The notes: a model not told the origin generated them from the letters alone. Counted from the first letter of the stretch, positions 45,530 to 59,235 are shown. The stretch: 64,000 nucleotides of DNA from Eriocheir sinensis (GCF_024679095.1 NC_066516.1:21201535-21265534); one strand, 5' to 3'. Program-made: numbers and translations.

Positions 45530-46140
45530 GTAAGGAACCAACGCCCGCCTCGCCCCATCAGTCCACATCGGCCAGAATCTTCATCACGTTCAGGGGCACC
45601 TTCGCAGCCACTCGTGAGCAGAGCGTCGCGCCATCGGTCACTGCTCCGCCCCTCATTAGTCTCTTCGCCCAGTTCCAGATACACCGCGGGACGCCCTTCC
45701 TCGCGCCCTCCACCCGCTTTCTCCACATTGTTTCGGAGCGGCGGCATCATCCCCCCCTCCCATCCACATTAAGGAATTCGACTCCACTCTATGTTATTAA
45801 AATTCATGAAGCTGTTACTTTCTTTCACTTTTTTTTTCTTTTTTTCTATCATGTTTCTGTCTGTGTGTCTGTCTGTCTGGCTGGCTGTCTGTTTATTTGA
45901 ATGTCTGTTTGTATGTATCCATCTATCAATCTATCTATTTTTCAATCCTGAACTAGATTAGCACAAAAGGGGGTGACTTGCGTTAATAAATGACTGTAAA
46001 TCTACCACGACACACACACACGCACAGACACACATATAAACGCTTCATCAAGGAATATTTATAACTCACTAATGCGGCTCAACTTTCCCCTCTTCCATGC
46101 ACTTCAGTAATATGATCCGCCAGCGGCCTTAATGCAGTTT
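45530..46140. other. Unique sequence, no gene recognised
   Basis: 45,530-45,770 is GC-rich with open frames on both strands. TGTCTGTCTGGCTGGCTG at 45,860-45,885. CA near 46,012-46,020. Confidence 0.4.
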
Positions 46141-46149
46141 ACTTGTACA

Positions 46150-46340
46150 GGAATTATACACCTCTCTTCCAACTCCGGTAATATACTAATTCGTACTTAT
46201 ACTTATTTGCTTCCCACTCTTCCCTCATTATTTGCACTCATCTCGCGTCAATACCACTCAGATCATGTGACCATATACACTCCACAGTTTCATCATCTAT
46301 ACACTGTTAAACACCGCGCCCTTCCTTCCCTTCGCTGCCC
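46150..46340. repeat. Local dispersed repeat, copy 2
   Basis: Shares CAACTCCGGTAATATACTAAT and CTCGCGTCAATACC with copy 1 in variant form. Also matches ACTCAGATCATGTGACC and ACCGCGCCCTTCCTTCCC at 44,085-44,480. Confidence 0.82.
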
Positions 46341-47180
46341 GTTAGAATATCATGCCACACTCACCCTTCCCACACCCCTCCTTGTACGTGCCGGCCATTC
46401 TGATCCTCTTTTAATGATGTAACATGAACGACGCGTCAGCAGCTTCAGTCTACTGCCCTGAAAACACCCCGGCAACAACGTCACAGTATCCTCTCCTGAC
46501 GCGGCCATGCACTCTACCCCAGACACACCCTCTCCTCCATCCACCCACCCACACACGCACACACACGAACGCCGAAGAGCCACTGATTCTCGTGTAATTA
46601 TCCACCCATCACGAACGTATCCTAGGAACTGAAGAACAATGAAAGCGAGAGAGAGAGAGGGAGAGGGAGGAAGGGTGTGCAACATCTCTATATTAATTAC
46701 GATTCTCATGTGTCAGAGTATTACGTGGCGGCGTTATAGATACTTCGCAAAGACCCTTGTGGCATAGACTGTTAAATACATGCATTCCAGGACCTTCAGT
46801 GACTTATTAAACCCTGCCAGTAACACACGAGAGCTAGGCAAGTCACCCGTCCCGTGCTTCTTCCCCTCAGTAGGACAGATGAAGCAACTCGAGAATGGAA
46901 TGTGGGAGTGTACTTGTTTTTTTTGGGGGGTGGGTGGGTGGGGGCGCGCGTCAGTGTCGTATCATAATGAGTCAACACCTTTGGTTATCTCTAACGACCC
47001 GTGCGATGACGATATTTCCCAGGTAACACTTTATATAATGATTCGTGATACGTCAGACCGGAGCGGATGGGATAGCGTTGACCTCGTTTTCAGGGTTCAT
47101 TGCACTTTCTGGTTGTTGTTGGTGTGAACATTTACATGGAGTTGGTTTTAATGGTTACTACAGCTGGTTGCGTCATCTAT
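46341..47180. other. Unique sequence, no gene recognised
   Basis: Complex sequence on both strands with a few 100-codon frames that lack domains. Confidence 0.4.
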
Positions 47181-47244
47181 TTGTTTGACGTATGCAACTT
47201 TCTGCTTCCTATTGTGTACTGTGGCTTTGGTCAATAAGTACTCT

Positions 47245-47395
47245 GTCTTTCTATTAGTCAACCTATTATTCAATCTTTTCATCTATTTACCTATCTGTCT
47301 GTCAAATTGTATACTGTCAATAAGAAATCAAACTCTCTATTAGTCAACCTAATATTCAATCTTTTCATCTATTTACTTATCTGCCTGTCTATCTC
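47245..47395. repeat. Tandem duplicate, about 95 bp
   Basis: CTATTAGTCAACCTATTATTC and AATCTTTTCATCTATTTAC occur at 47,254-47,292 and 47,336-47,376. Confidence 0.9.
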
Positions 47396-47424
47396 TCTTT
47401 CAATTAAACTTTATAGCTATGTAC

Positions 47425-47481
<57 letters not shown>
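47425..47481. repeat. (GT)n microsatellite
   Basis: About 28 GT units. Confidence 0.97.
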
Positions 47482-47487
<6 letters not shown>

Positions 47488-48420
47488 CGTGTGCCTCTCG
47501 TAATCGGTCGTGTTGCAGGGGTGACTGACCTGGAGAGTCGCCTCGCTAGCTGAAGTAAGAACAGTATATATAGACACACTTGATGCCGTTGGTTATTGCC
47601 CCAGATCTGTAAACGGAGATTAAAAAACCAGCGCAAGTGTCAGGGAAGGGGACTACTGCTCAATCACGCTAAAATCACCAGTGTAGGCAGGCAGGGAGGG
47701 TGGCAGGGAGGGTGGCAGGGATGGTGGCAGGGAGGATGGCAGGCTCGATGATGGATGGATGTACTCAGGGCATTAGAAGATTACGAAAGCATTTTTATAA
47801 CTTTTTTCTCTATAGTTTTTACACGTCAATAGAGATAGTAGTTCATCCCTGCCACTGTGCAACTCCCGGATATACCTTTCATCGCCTTGAGTCTGTTTGT
47901 CCTTCATACATGCATTCTAACTGATTCTCTGTATTGTTATTCTCTTTACTGTGCGTGTGTGTGTGTTTGTGTGTTTAATTCTCAGGGAGTGGGGTGAAGG
48001 TAAGAACAGATTCGTATTCATAGTTCAGTTTTTACAATGTTTTCCTTTCTCTTTGATTAAACTTTCCTCCGGTGAACTTTCAACAACTTCTTCTTTATTG
48101 TAGCGCGACCTTTAGTACTACACGTGTAAGGTGACTCGGACGCCTTAGTGATCGCCTTTCTCGAAGACAGAAAGTTGCCATGCGCAGGTATCAACAGGTA
48201 AAAGAGAACGGACCTGGAGGCAAAGATCTTAATTAAATGAACTAGCATTTCTTTGGGTCGATTCTCGTTTTCTTTGTAGGATGAGATTTTACGGGCATTA
48301 TAGTTGCTTTTGTAGTCATGCATTACAAAACAGAAAATAAAATATAGTGATGTTGCTGTATAGTCTACGGTACGTGTCTTCTAAAAGCTTGCAAGGAAGA
48401 GAAAATTTAGTGATGTATCG
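47482..48420. other. Unique sequence, no gene recognised
   Basis: GGCAGGGAGGGTGGCAGGGA repeats at 47,690-47,745. The rest is complex without a supported exon. Confidence 0.4.
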
Positions 48421-48423
48421 CGG

Positions 48424-48424
48424 T

Positions 48425-48474
<50 letters not shown>
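48424..48474. repeat. (GT)n microsatellite
   Basis: About 24 GT units with an early A interruption. Confidence 0.97.
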
Positions 48475-48477
<3 letters not shown>

Positions 48478-48654
48478 CTTGCGCCATTCATCTGGTCGTG
48501 AATAGCAAACGCCCTCCGGTCACACTCTTTTTCTGCGTCTGATCGTGGCGACCTTCACCGCCCCTCCGCGCCCGCCAGCAAGGACAAGCAAGTGTCATCT
48601 TTCGCTACGGGCTGTGTTGACTCGCCGGCGTCCTCCTCCTCCTGGCCACCGCTA

Positions 48655-48900
48655 CCATCACCACCACCACCACCACTACCATATAATTATACCATCCTCC
48701 ATACCACCACCACCACCACTACCATATAATTATACCATCCTCCATACCACTCCTATATCCTCCTCTTCCACTTCCACCACAACCACCACTATCATATAAT
48801 TATACCATCTTCCATACCACTCCTATATCCTCCTCTTCCACTTCCACCACAACCACCACAGCCATATAATATACCATCTTCCATACCACTCCAATATCCT
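48655..48900. repeat. CCACCA-linked tandem repeat
   Basis: CATATAATTATACCATCCTCC occurs at about 48,681, 48,723 and 48,794, and a shortened form at 48,863. CTCCTATATCCTCCTCTTCC lies between the later ones. Period is 42 then about 70 bp. Confidence 0.9.
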
Positions 48901-49143
48901 TCTCTTCCTTTCCTTTTTCCACCACTAACTGCAACAACAGCATCACCACCACCTCTACCCCCACAACCCTCACCACCACCCACCATCGCCACTAACTTCC
49001 CCAGCTTCATGACATCATTCAAATTTCAGTCCTTTCACAGCTTTCCAACTGATGCTTTGTGTTTATCTTATCTCTAACAGTTTAATTTAGTAACATATCT
49101 GTGGCAAATAATCTACACAACTCAAATGAAAGCTTCCTGTCTT

Positions 49144-49187
<44 letters not shown>

Positions 49188-49245
49188 AAAAAAAACACTC
49201 ACACACACAGTTCACCCTCCCCCCACCCCCCCCACACACACGCAC
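49144..49245. repeat. (CA)n microsatellite cluster
   Basis: About 20 CA units at 49,146-49,185, then shorter CA blocks. Confidence 0.95.
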
Positions 49246-49273
49246 ACACTATCACAATCCCATCTCACTGGAT

Positions 49274-49560
49274 CTAATTTTCCCCAACACTGTAAAGCCT
49301 GAACAAAATCACACACAATGAGTTTTCAATCACTGGTTTGGTCCGCGTCTTCGTCTGGGCCAGGCCGACAACACTCTCGCCGCTCATGTTTTGTTGGTGA
49401 AACTCTGAAATTCTTGTTGTCGGGCTGCTCGGCGGACGCTCAGGAATGTCGGTGATCAGCAGAGCCACACCGCCACTCCCCTTCCTGAACGTGGCCTTGA
49501 AACACGCGGCGTCATCTTTACTTGCTTCGCTGAGGTCGAGGGGCTTGGTGGTCACATGGC
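49274..49560 (-). CDS. Weak candidate exon, minus strand
   Basis: A non-repetitive frame on the minus strand reads HRHVTTKPLDLSEASKDDAA, KATFRKGSGGVALLITDIPE and FHQQNMSGESVVGLAQTKTR, ending at a stop at 49,274. Amino-acid composition is protein-like and unlike the surrounding repeats. No domain recognised and borders uncertain. The frame upstream (49,560-49,750) is Gly/Arg-rich and partly duplicated (TTRNGQE and TTSNGQE). Confidence 0.25.
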
Positions 49561-49959
49561 GGTGCTTGCTGAGTGGTGACTGGTGACTCTTACGCCTCCT
49601 CTCCCCGTCCGGTCCAGCCCCTGCGCCCCCTCCAGCTCTACCCGCCCCTCCTTCCTGACCATTACGTGTTGTTTCCCTAAGGATGAGGGGGATAGCTGAC
49701 TGGCTGGTTGGCGGGTGTCGCGTGTAGGGGGGTGCCTGCTGGTTGCCCACTCACGCCGCCCCCATCGAGTTTGTCCAGCCAACCCTGCCTCCTCTCCCTC
49801 CTCCTCCTCCGGCTCCTCCTCCTGGCCATTACTTGTGGTTTCCGAAGTTGTGTACAAAGTTGCCCTCCGTTGGGGGTCGCTTGTGATACACAGTGTGGTC
49901 TTGTCTCGTCCTAATTTTTTCGTGTCGCTTAATTGGAGTTGCGGAGGAGGATTTTTTTT

Positions 49960-50185
49960 TTTTTTGTCAAGAGTTTAGGATTAGGTTGTGATAAAGAGAA
50001 TGAAGCAAAACTCGCACACACGCAAACACCCACACTCACACACTACTACCACCCAGTACTCCTTTTTGTCAAGAGTTTAGGATTAGGTGTCGCGTTAATA
50101 AAGTCTTGACTTCTGTGATAAAAAGAATGAAGCAGAACTCGCACACACGCAAACACCCACTCACACACAACCCCCAGTCCCCCAC
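49960..50185. repeat. Tandem duplicate, about 105 bp
   Basis: GTCAAGAGTTTAGGATTAGG, AGAATGAAGCA and ACTCGCACACACGCAAACAC occur at 49,967-50,030 and 50,069-50,160. Confidence 0.93.
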
Positions 50186-50200
50186 TCCCACCACACACAC

Positions 50201-50308
<108 letters not shown>

Positions 50309-50557
50309 AAACAGTGAAAGTCAAAAACCCGGAAGACAACTAATACGATAAGTCCCAAAGTCAATGACCTCGACACACCTACGACACAGCGGAGACTCAA
50401 AGATAAAGCGGATAAAATACAGCAGAGATAACACCAACAAACAAGGCCTTGCTAAATATGAGGATCACGCCATAAAATAATAATACGAGCTTAGGAAAAT
50501 ACTAAAGTGACGTATTCGGTAAAGATAAACCACAACTACACCAAACTTAAGAGATAC

Positions 50558-50690
50558 TTTTTTTTTTTTACAACAAAGGAGACATCTCAAGACGGCACAC
50601 AAAAAAAGGAAACAATAATAACAAAAAAAGTCCGCTACTCGCTGCTCCTAAAAAGAGTCCAAAGAGGTGGCCGAAAGAGGGGTCAACTAC
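50558..50690 (-). mobile_element. SINE-like retroposon, copy B, minus strand
   Basis: The reverse complement reads TTGACCCCTCTTTCGGCCAC, GGAGCAGCGAGTAGCGGAC, a T-rich centre and TCTCCTTTGTTGT, then a 12-base A run. It matches copy A at 3,404-3,534 at most positions. The upstream boundary is not clear. Confidence 0.65.
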
Positions 50691-50719
50691 AACATAAACA
50701 GTATCGCTGAAGCTATTGT

Positions 50720-51260
50720 AGGTCATCGCTCCCCCCCCCCCTCCCCCCCTCCCTCCCCCCCACCCGAAACGAAATAATACCACGACTTTTGGGTTTCGAC
50801 AATATCACCGGGGAAAGAACAGAGCGAAGTGAAAGACAATATGATAGAATAAAAAAAAGTAATATAGAACAGAATGAAGAACATGTTACTGAACGAAGAA
50901 AAAAAAGAGAGAAAAGAGAGCAAAGTGAATCACGTTAACAAGTGAGATAAAACAGGGCGAATGAAAGACAATATGACCGAATGAACACAAAAAAAGACTA
51001 GCGTAAAGCGAAAGACAAATAAATGAGCTATACAACAACAACAACAAAAAAAGAGAAAATAGGGCAAAATAAAATACATAACAGAGAAAAAAAAAAAAAA
51101 CATTACCGATTTAAAAAAGAGAGACTACACATCAAAGTGAAAGACATTAGTGACGGAGATAGAAGAAAAAAAGACAAGCACGCGCGCAGTGACTTTTACA
51201 GGCAAACTTAAGTTGATGCCATTCACGCGTTGATCCCTCGAGGAAACGGGCGATGCTTCC
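50720..51260. other. C run then A-rich DNA
   Basis: C-rich run at 50,731-50,761. A/G-rich sequence with GAAAGACAATATGA at about 50,830 and 50,964 indicates a weak tandem duplicate. Confidence 0.6.
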
Positions 51261-51269
51261 TCCGAGTCA

Positions 51270-52135
51270 CGATCAATGAGACAGACAGACAGACAGACAT
51301 ACAAACAGACACAGTGACACATGGGTGCAAACAGACAAAGAAAGACTGAAGGGTATACACATTCAAGCAGAGAAACAGACAGACAGACAGACAAAAAGCG
51401 ACAGAGAGATAGGCAGCCTGGTAGATATGGTGACGTTTAGACAGGTTATGATAAGAGACAGACAAAAATATACGATGCAGATATACACACAATCAGACAA
51501 GCAGAAAGAAAAGACAGACATGTTACGCAGACACACAGAGACGGATATAAAGATAGGCACAGACAGAGAGACAGACAGAAAAGATAGGCAGTCAAACAGA
51601 TGATTAGAGGAGAGTGAAAGAATTTTGGATGTAAAAAGACGTACAGAAAACAAAACAGACGGACAGACAGAAGTACACGATAGAGAGACCGACAAGTTAA
51701 GCTGATACAGACGGAGAGGGATTTCAGAATGTAAAAATAATGACAGACAAAGACATAAAAAAACAGACAGACACGGCAATCAAACCAAGAGAGAGACAGA
51801 CAAGTTATGCTGAGACTGAGAATGAGAGACTTCAGGAGGTAAAAAATATAGACGGACACTCATAAAAACAGACAGACAACACGACAGACGGACCGATATG
51901 GAGACAGACAAGTTATGATGACGGACAGACAGTGAGGAACTAGAGGATGTAAAGATAAAGACAGACAGACATAAAAACAGACAGGCAGGCCGATAGACAG
52001 AGATAGACAGAGTGGTGGGGAGCGGATGCAACAACTAAGAGCTCGGCGCCCCACCACCGGCTGACAGATGGACCGGCTAAGTGACAGGAGGACAGACAGA
52101 CAGACGGACGGTCAAACAAGCAGGCCGTCACTTTC
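51270..52135. repeat. GACA-rich satellite, about 108 bp
   Basis: ACAGACAAGTTATGMTGA-like blocks near 51,691, 51,798 and 51,907, plus ATGTAAAAAT and CATAAAAACAGACAGAC blocks, give a higher-order unit of about 108 bp built on GACA. Confidence 0.82.
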
Positions 52136-52187
52136 TCTGTCTTGTTAATGGCTCTAGCGCTGAGGGATGGCGGGCAGGAAGGGGTGA

Positions 52188-52242
52188 CAGAGGAGGAGGA
52201 GGAGGAGGAGGAGGAGGAGGAGGAGGAGGTGGAGGAGGACAG
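52188..52242. repeat. (GGA)n microsatellite
   Basis: About 17 GGA units with one T interruption. Confidence 0.96.
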
Positions 52243-52302
52243 GCTACTACTTGCATATATTAGAATCGTGATGATGATGATGATGATAATGGTAATGATG
52301 AT

Positions 52303-52303
<1 letters not shown>

Positions 52304-52377
<74 letters not shown>
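52304..52377. repeat. (GT)n microsatellite
   Basis: About 36 GT units. A second (GT) lies at 52,453-52,482. Confidence 0.98.
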
Positions 52378-52378
<1 letters not shown>

Positions 52379-52448
52379 TGTCACTTTGTTTATTGTTGCT
52401 CAGGTGACGCCTCCACACAGGTGCCCCTCCCCCCTCCCTCCATGACCT

Positions 52449-52486
<38 letters not shown>

Positions 52487-52744
52487 CTACGGATAAAAAA
52501 CAAACAAACCAACGAAATGATGTTCTGAGCAGCGAAATTTTGACGCCCTGAAAAAAAGAGAGAAAAAAAATCAAAAGCAAACAGCGAACATTTTTCAATT
52601 TTCTGCTCGACCTCCTCGTGGCCGCGCGAGGCTTGATGAGGTAAAGCCACGGCGGGAAATGTCAGTTAGTACGCCCCCGGACAACCCTTCCACGCAAGCA
52701 CGCACGTATACGCACACACACACAAAAAAACCCAGCTCCCCCCA

Positions 52745-52832
52745 TCTCTCTCTCTCTCTCTGTTTCTGTCTCTGTCTCTGTCTCTGCCTCCGTCTTTGTC
52801 TATGTCTTTGTCTATGTCTGTCTCTGTCTGTC

Positions 52833-52902
<70 letters not shown>
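52745..52902. repeat. (CT)n with CTGT variants
   Basis: TCTCTGTCTCTG at 52,745-52,835, then about 34 pure CT units. Confidence 0.96.
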
Positions 52903-52904
<2 letters not shown>

Positions 52905-53700
52905 CCCTTTCCTTCACGCGCGTCTCTCCTCCTTACGAGTAGATGGCGCTGCACTCTGGGTCGTTGCCTTGCTTCTGTCAGTGTTATTTTCCTCACATTT
53001 TTTATTATACATTCTTCATTAAAAAAAAAAAAATGACAGTGCGCTAGCGATGATGCGATTCTCTGGTCTACAGGACTGATTTTTTATTGCCTTTTGTTCT
53101 TTTCCTCTTCACTATCAGAAAATGAGTAACAGATTCCATTAAATATTTGCATAGTTTGAAGAAAAAACGAGAATATATTTTTTTCAGTTACTCTCGTGTG
53201 AAGTAGGAAAATATGACGTGCCATTACGAGGACTATCAAATTTTAAAGGCCAATAAATCGATAAGTCAAGTGAGTGAGCGAGCGAGCAGCCGGAGTGCGC
53301 GATGAAGCCCTCACAAAGAAACTAAGAGAAAAAAAAATACGTGGCAATATTTCTTTTCGTCAGGACAATCAACCGCACAAAGCAAGGCGGCGTGTACACA
53401 AAAAAACTATAAAAAAGAGAAAAATATCGCTCCATACATCAGGAAATTATCATCGCTCTTTTTCTATGCCTGAGTTTTTGGGTCATGAAGTCCGTGACGT
53501 GGGCCAAGACTGCGTGCGGCGTTAGTGGGACAATGAACTCAGCAGCGGCGGCGGGGAGGCCAACGAGGCGCAGCGACCCGCCTTCCCGCCCTCGGCCAGC
53601 CCTGCTCCCTGCCCTCAGGTGGCGTGCGTGGCGGGGCTCGGGCGCTGGTGTAGGGGGTGGGTGGGGAGCATATAGGTGGGAGTCTACGGAGGGCGTATAT
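52903..53700. other. Mostly unique sequence, no gene recognised
   Basis: A-rich at 52,985-53,460, GC-rich at 53,490-53,660. No supported exon. Confidence 0.4.
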
Positions 53701-54400
53701 GGGTGAAGTAGGAGCTGGCGTATGGCGGGCTTGTGGGGATGTGGGGTGGGAAAGAAGGGGGTGTTATTGGGTGAAGAATGGGTGTGTTATGGGATGGGTT
53801 ATGCTGAGGATGTGATGGGGGCACGTGAGGTGTATGGGAGCAGGCAGGAATGGGTGAAAAAGGAGTGGCTGTTAGGGGTGAGAGAAGGAGGGAGGGTGTG
53901 ATTGTATGTAAAATAGGTGTGATTTGTGACGGATGAGTGATTTGAGGATGAAATGAGGGATGGGTGAGGTGAGTGGATGTATGGGTGTAGGTAGGAGAGG
54001 GGTGCATGGGTGGCTGTTAGGGGTGAAGGATGGTGTGATATGGGAAAGTGGGTGTGAATATAAAAAGTGTATTCTGTTAAGGATGTGAGAAAGGGTGGCG
54101 CTAAGGGTGTAAGGGAAGGGTGGTGTGAGGGTGTGTGGGGAGGTGAGGGGATATGTACGTGAGTGTAAGTGGAGGTGATGTGGGAATGGGATGGATAATT
54201 AAAGTGTGACAGGTGGGGACATGTTTGGGGTCAAGGGATGAGGTGTGAGGGTGTGTGGGGAGGTGAGGGGAAATGTACATGAGTGTAAGTGGAGGTGATG
54301 TGGGAATGGGATGGATGATTAAAGTGTGACAGCGTTGACGGGGACATGTTTGGGGTCACAGGGATGAGAGGTGGGGAGTAAATAGGTATAAAAGAGACTT
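53700..54400. repeat. GGTGTG-rich region with 119-bp tandem duplicate
   Basis: GTGTGAGGGTGTGTGGGGAG starts at about 54,123 and 54,243 and is followed each time by the same 119-bp unit (GTGAGTGTAAGTGGAGGTGA, GGACATGTTTGGGGTCA). The upstream part is looser GGATGGGTGAGG drift. Confidence 0.92.
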
Positions 54401-54438
54401 ATGGGGAGGGAGGGTGGGAGAGAAGTTGGCGGTGTGTG

Positions 54439-54609
<171 letters not shown>

Positions 54610-54823
54610 AAAAAAAAACAAAAACAAAAGGGGGAAACGATAATGACCAAAACGACAATAATTACAATCACAAACACCTTTTTTTTTGTTTACTAATTGT
54701 CTGTCTCATCATCACTCGAATATCTATCCCAAAAATACGCAGATACACGAATACAGGAAGACGCAAATTAGGTCACGGGAAAAACGACGCAGATAAAAAA
54801 GAAAAACACCAAAAAAAGAAAAT

Positions 54824-56031
<1,208 letters not shown>

Positions 56032-56159
56032 GCAATAGACCAACATTTTATTAATCAAGAAACATGATATTATGAGTCACATGAGATGGATAGGAATGGA
56101 GGACGATTCGTGAGCTGAGGTTAATGACCACTGCTTTAATTATCTCCTCTCGCATCGTT

Positions 56160-56660
56160 ACTTACTCATCACTCACTCACTTTCTCCCTCACTCATTCTC
56201 TCTGCCTGGTATTCTGCACTCACTCACCCACTCAACACTAAGGGTCATTATACTCTAGGCTGATAACTTTATTCTCTTTTTTTTTTGTCAATCTATTCAT
56301 TTTTTGATCCACTATCTCACTCACTCACTCACATATGCACTCACTAACTCACTTTCTCTGCCTTGTATTCTTCACTCACTCACTTATTCATCCAGTTCAT
56401 TAGTACATTATAGGTTATGAACTTTATTATCTGTTCTGTTCATTCATTCATCCAGTTGCTAACTCACTCATATAATCACTCACGCACTCATTTACTCACT
56501 TATTCAGTCATTTACTTTATTCTCTCCTCCTTCCTCTTGTTTAATCATTCTTTCACTCATTCACTCACTTACTCATTAGCGCAATCACTCACACCCGCAT
56601 TCACTCAGGTCATTACACTCTAGGTCAGCCTCTTACACTCACCGTCTCGTTCACTTTCAG
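56160..56660. repeat. (TCAC)n-based satellite, three units
   Basis: ACTCACTTTCTCTGCCTTGTATTC and CATTATACTCTAGGCTGATAA in variants at about 56,190-56,270, 56,345-56,425 and 56,600-56,640, separated by TCAC tetranucleotides. It resembles the 9.9-11.1 kb array on the opposite strand only in its tetranucleotide. Confidence 0.75.
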
Positions 56661-56689
56661 CAGAGTAAATTGTTATTGATAAACTGTTT

Positions 56690-57143
56690 CACCATCATCA
56701 CCACCACCACCGTCATCATCATTATTGCCAGGCCTATCACCTCCCTTTCCATCTCCACCACCACCTCCAGTCTCCGTCACATCTGCCTTCACCATTACCA
56801 TCACCATTCTTCACGTCCCTGTTCCTCTGGTTACGAGCACAGCCAGTCAGTCACCCAGTCAGTCAGTCAGTCACCCAGTCAGTCAGTCAGTCACCTTCAC
56901 CAATTTCCTCCACCACGCCTTGCTTTCACCACCTCCACCCTCACCACTATCACCATCACCATCACCACGACCACCACTAATTTTACTACAACAACTACTA
57001 CTTGTTTAACTAATCACCAGTATAGGACCATTAATAACCACCTACTCACACTATCTGTCATAACCACCATGAATCACCACTACCAGGTATCAAATGACCA
57101 ACAGGTAACTAGACTATTACCATTATTATTGCCTCTTTCATTA

Positions 57144-57191
<48 letters not shown>

Positions 57192-57240
57192 GCTTCTACT
57201 ACTACTATCACCACCATCATGAATCACTTTTTCCGACCAC
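56690..57240. repeat. CAC/CAT/TAC trinucleotide region
   Basis: Imperfect CACCATCAC drift, CAGTCAGTCAGTCA at 56,845-56,895, and (TAC) at 57,146-57,190. Confidence 0.88.
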
Positions 57241-57504
57241 CTAATAACTTCCAGGTAAACCGTACCTCACGGCACCACACCTGAGCGCCACACCTGTATC
57301 CCATTAATCATCTTTTATTTGTCACCTGAGCCGTAACTCTGTCCGGTCATCTATAAATCGCCTTTCAGGTCAACAGCCGCATGTTCTTGACCTTAATTTG
57401 ACCTCCCGGCGGAAAGGTCAAGCCTCCCACGTGTGATTTGCAACACCTGACCTTCTGTGGTGGACGCTCACGCAGACTGTATTTAGTTTGTTAATTAAAC
57501 CTGT

Positions 57505-57505
<1 letters not shown>
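57240..57505. other. Unique sequence with a TATA-like box
   Basis: CTATAAATCG at 57,350 is the only notable motif. No downstream coding start is evident. Confidence 0.3.

Positions 57506-57507
<2 letters not shown>

Positions 57508-57579
<72 letters not shown>
57508..57579. repeat. (GT)n microsatellite
   Basis: About 35 GT units. Confidence 0.98.
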
Positions 57580-57581
<2 letters not shown>

Positions 57582-58274
57582 GGGAAAAAGTGGGGCGTTA
57601 GAGGGAAAAAAAAGATAAAAGGGAGAGAAAATGGAAGGGGAAAGGAGGAGAACCAACAGAAAGGGAGGAAAGGGAGGGTGACTGAAGGGAAGGAAAGGGA
57701 GGGTGACTGAAGGGGAGCAAAGGCACCACCACCACCATCACCACTACACCACCACCACCACAGACTCCATCACCTGACAGTCAAAACCAACCTTCTCCCT
57801 CTCTCTTTTTTTCTCTCTCTCTTTCTCTCTCACCGCGTACCCAGTCACCTTCGCCGCCGCCACTTCGAGCTACCTGAGCCGACCTGAACGCTGCTAGGAA
57901 CTTTTTGTGCTATTTCTTTTGTTTTGTATTTGTGGCGCCTCATTGTCTTAGTTTACGAAGAGGTGGTGATGGTGGTGATGGTGGTGGTGGTGGTGATGGT
58001 GGTGGTGATGGTGGTGAAGTGGAAGCATGAAAGAAATCTGCTTGGAAAATACTGTCTCACTTTCTCTGTCTGTTTGTGTCTCCACCTCCGTCTGTCTGTT
58101 TGTTTGTATCACTTTCTCTCTCTCTCTCTCTCTCTCGTGCAGTGATAGGGGCGCCCCAAAACCAGTACATGTACGTTTTCTGTGTGCATTTCTCTGGACT
58201 TTTCCGTGTGCGTGGGAATCACCAGTGTGTGTGCGTCCTTGTGTGACAGTCATGTGAGTCTTTCCGTCACTCCA

Positions 58275-58275
<1 letters not shown>
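57580..58275. other. Mixed low-complexity DNA
   Basis: AAAGGGAGGGTGACTGAAGG duplicated at about 57,667 and 57,695. GGTGATGGT at 57,962-58,015. Short CT at 58,110-58,135. Confidence 0.65.

Positions 58276-58277
<2 letters not shown>

Positions 58278-58325
<48 letters not shown>
58278..58325. repeat. (GT)n microsatellite
   Basis: About 23 GT units. Confidence 0.97.
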
Positions 58326-58439
58326 GCGGCCCCACGCGCATGTGACTGCTGCTGTGAAATACGTTCATGGCGTGTGTGTGTGGGTGGGTGCCAGAGAAAG
58401 AAAAAAAAAGAGTTGATGGTTTGGCCGCTAAAAGATAAA

Positions 58440-58800
58440 TTAAGGAGTTTATTTTTGGTCTTGTTATTTGGGTTATTATTTCGGAGTGTCTGTCTGTCTG
58501 TATATCTCTCTGTCTGTCTGTATATCTTTTTGTTTGTCTTTTGTGTTATTGTGTCTGTCTATTTATTTGTATGATTGTCTGTCCGTCTGTCTCTCTGTCT
58601 CTCTGTTTACTACATGAAGAATTAAGTTTTTCAGGGAGCTTTTACTATTTCTTATTATTTGGGAGTGTCTGTGTGTCTTTTTTTGTCTGTCTGTGTTTGT
58701 TTGTCTGTCTGTCAACTATATGAATAATTAAGTCATTTTTTGGGGGGTGTTCTGACTATTTAGGTTATTATTCCGTAGTGTCTTTTTGTGTGTCTTTTAT
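58440..58800. repeat. Diverged tandem repeat, about 150 bp
   Basis: GGTTATTATTTCGGAGTGTCTG, ATTATTTGGGAGTGTCTG and GGTTATTATTCCGTAGTGTC recur at about 58,469, 58,651 and 58,761, with ATGAAGAATTAAGT and ATGAATAATTAAGT between. Confidence 0.82.
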
Positions 58801-58870
58801 GTTATGTCTGTCTGTCTGTCTGTCCGTCTGTCTATCTGGCTGTCTATGTGTCTGTCTGTCTGTCTATGTG

Positions 58871-58942
<72 letters not shown>
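58800..58942. repeat. (TCTG)n microsatellite
   Basis: Imperfect to 58,868, then about 17 pure TCTG units. Confidence 0.97.
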
Positions 58943-59032
58943 CCTCTCTCTTTGGGGTCATTTCAATATTTCCTGTCGTCAGCACCTCCGGACGCAGGCC
59001 AATGACCCGCTGGCACACCTGCTGCCCGCCGT

Positions 59033-59065
<33 letters not shown>

Positions 59066-59115
59066 GCAAACACACAAAAATAACCACCCCATAATCCTTT
59101 TACATGATTATAATA

Positions 59116-59184
<69 letters not shown>

Positions 59185-59235
59185 GCAAACACACAAAAAT
59201 AACCACCCCATAATCCTTTTACATGATTATAATAA

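Noticed and set aside
51270..52135. Cys/Leu/Ser-rich minus-strand frames as membrane proteins
   Set aside because: They derive from GACA/TGTC repeats and show no real hydrophobic segments independent of the repeat.
57345..57385. TATA box promoter at CTATAAATCG
   Set aside because: A single short motif with no initiator, transcript or coding start downstream before the (GT)n array.
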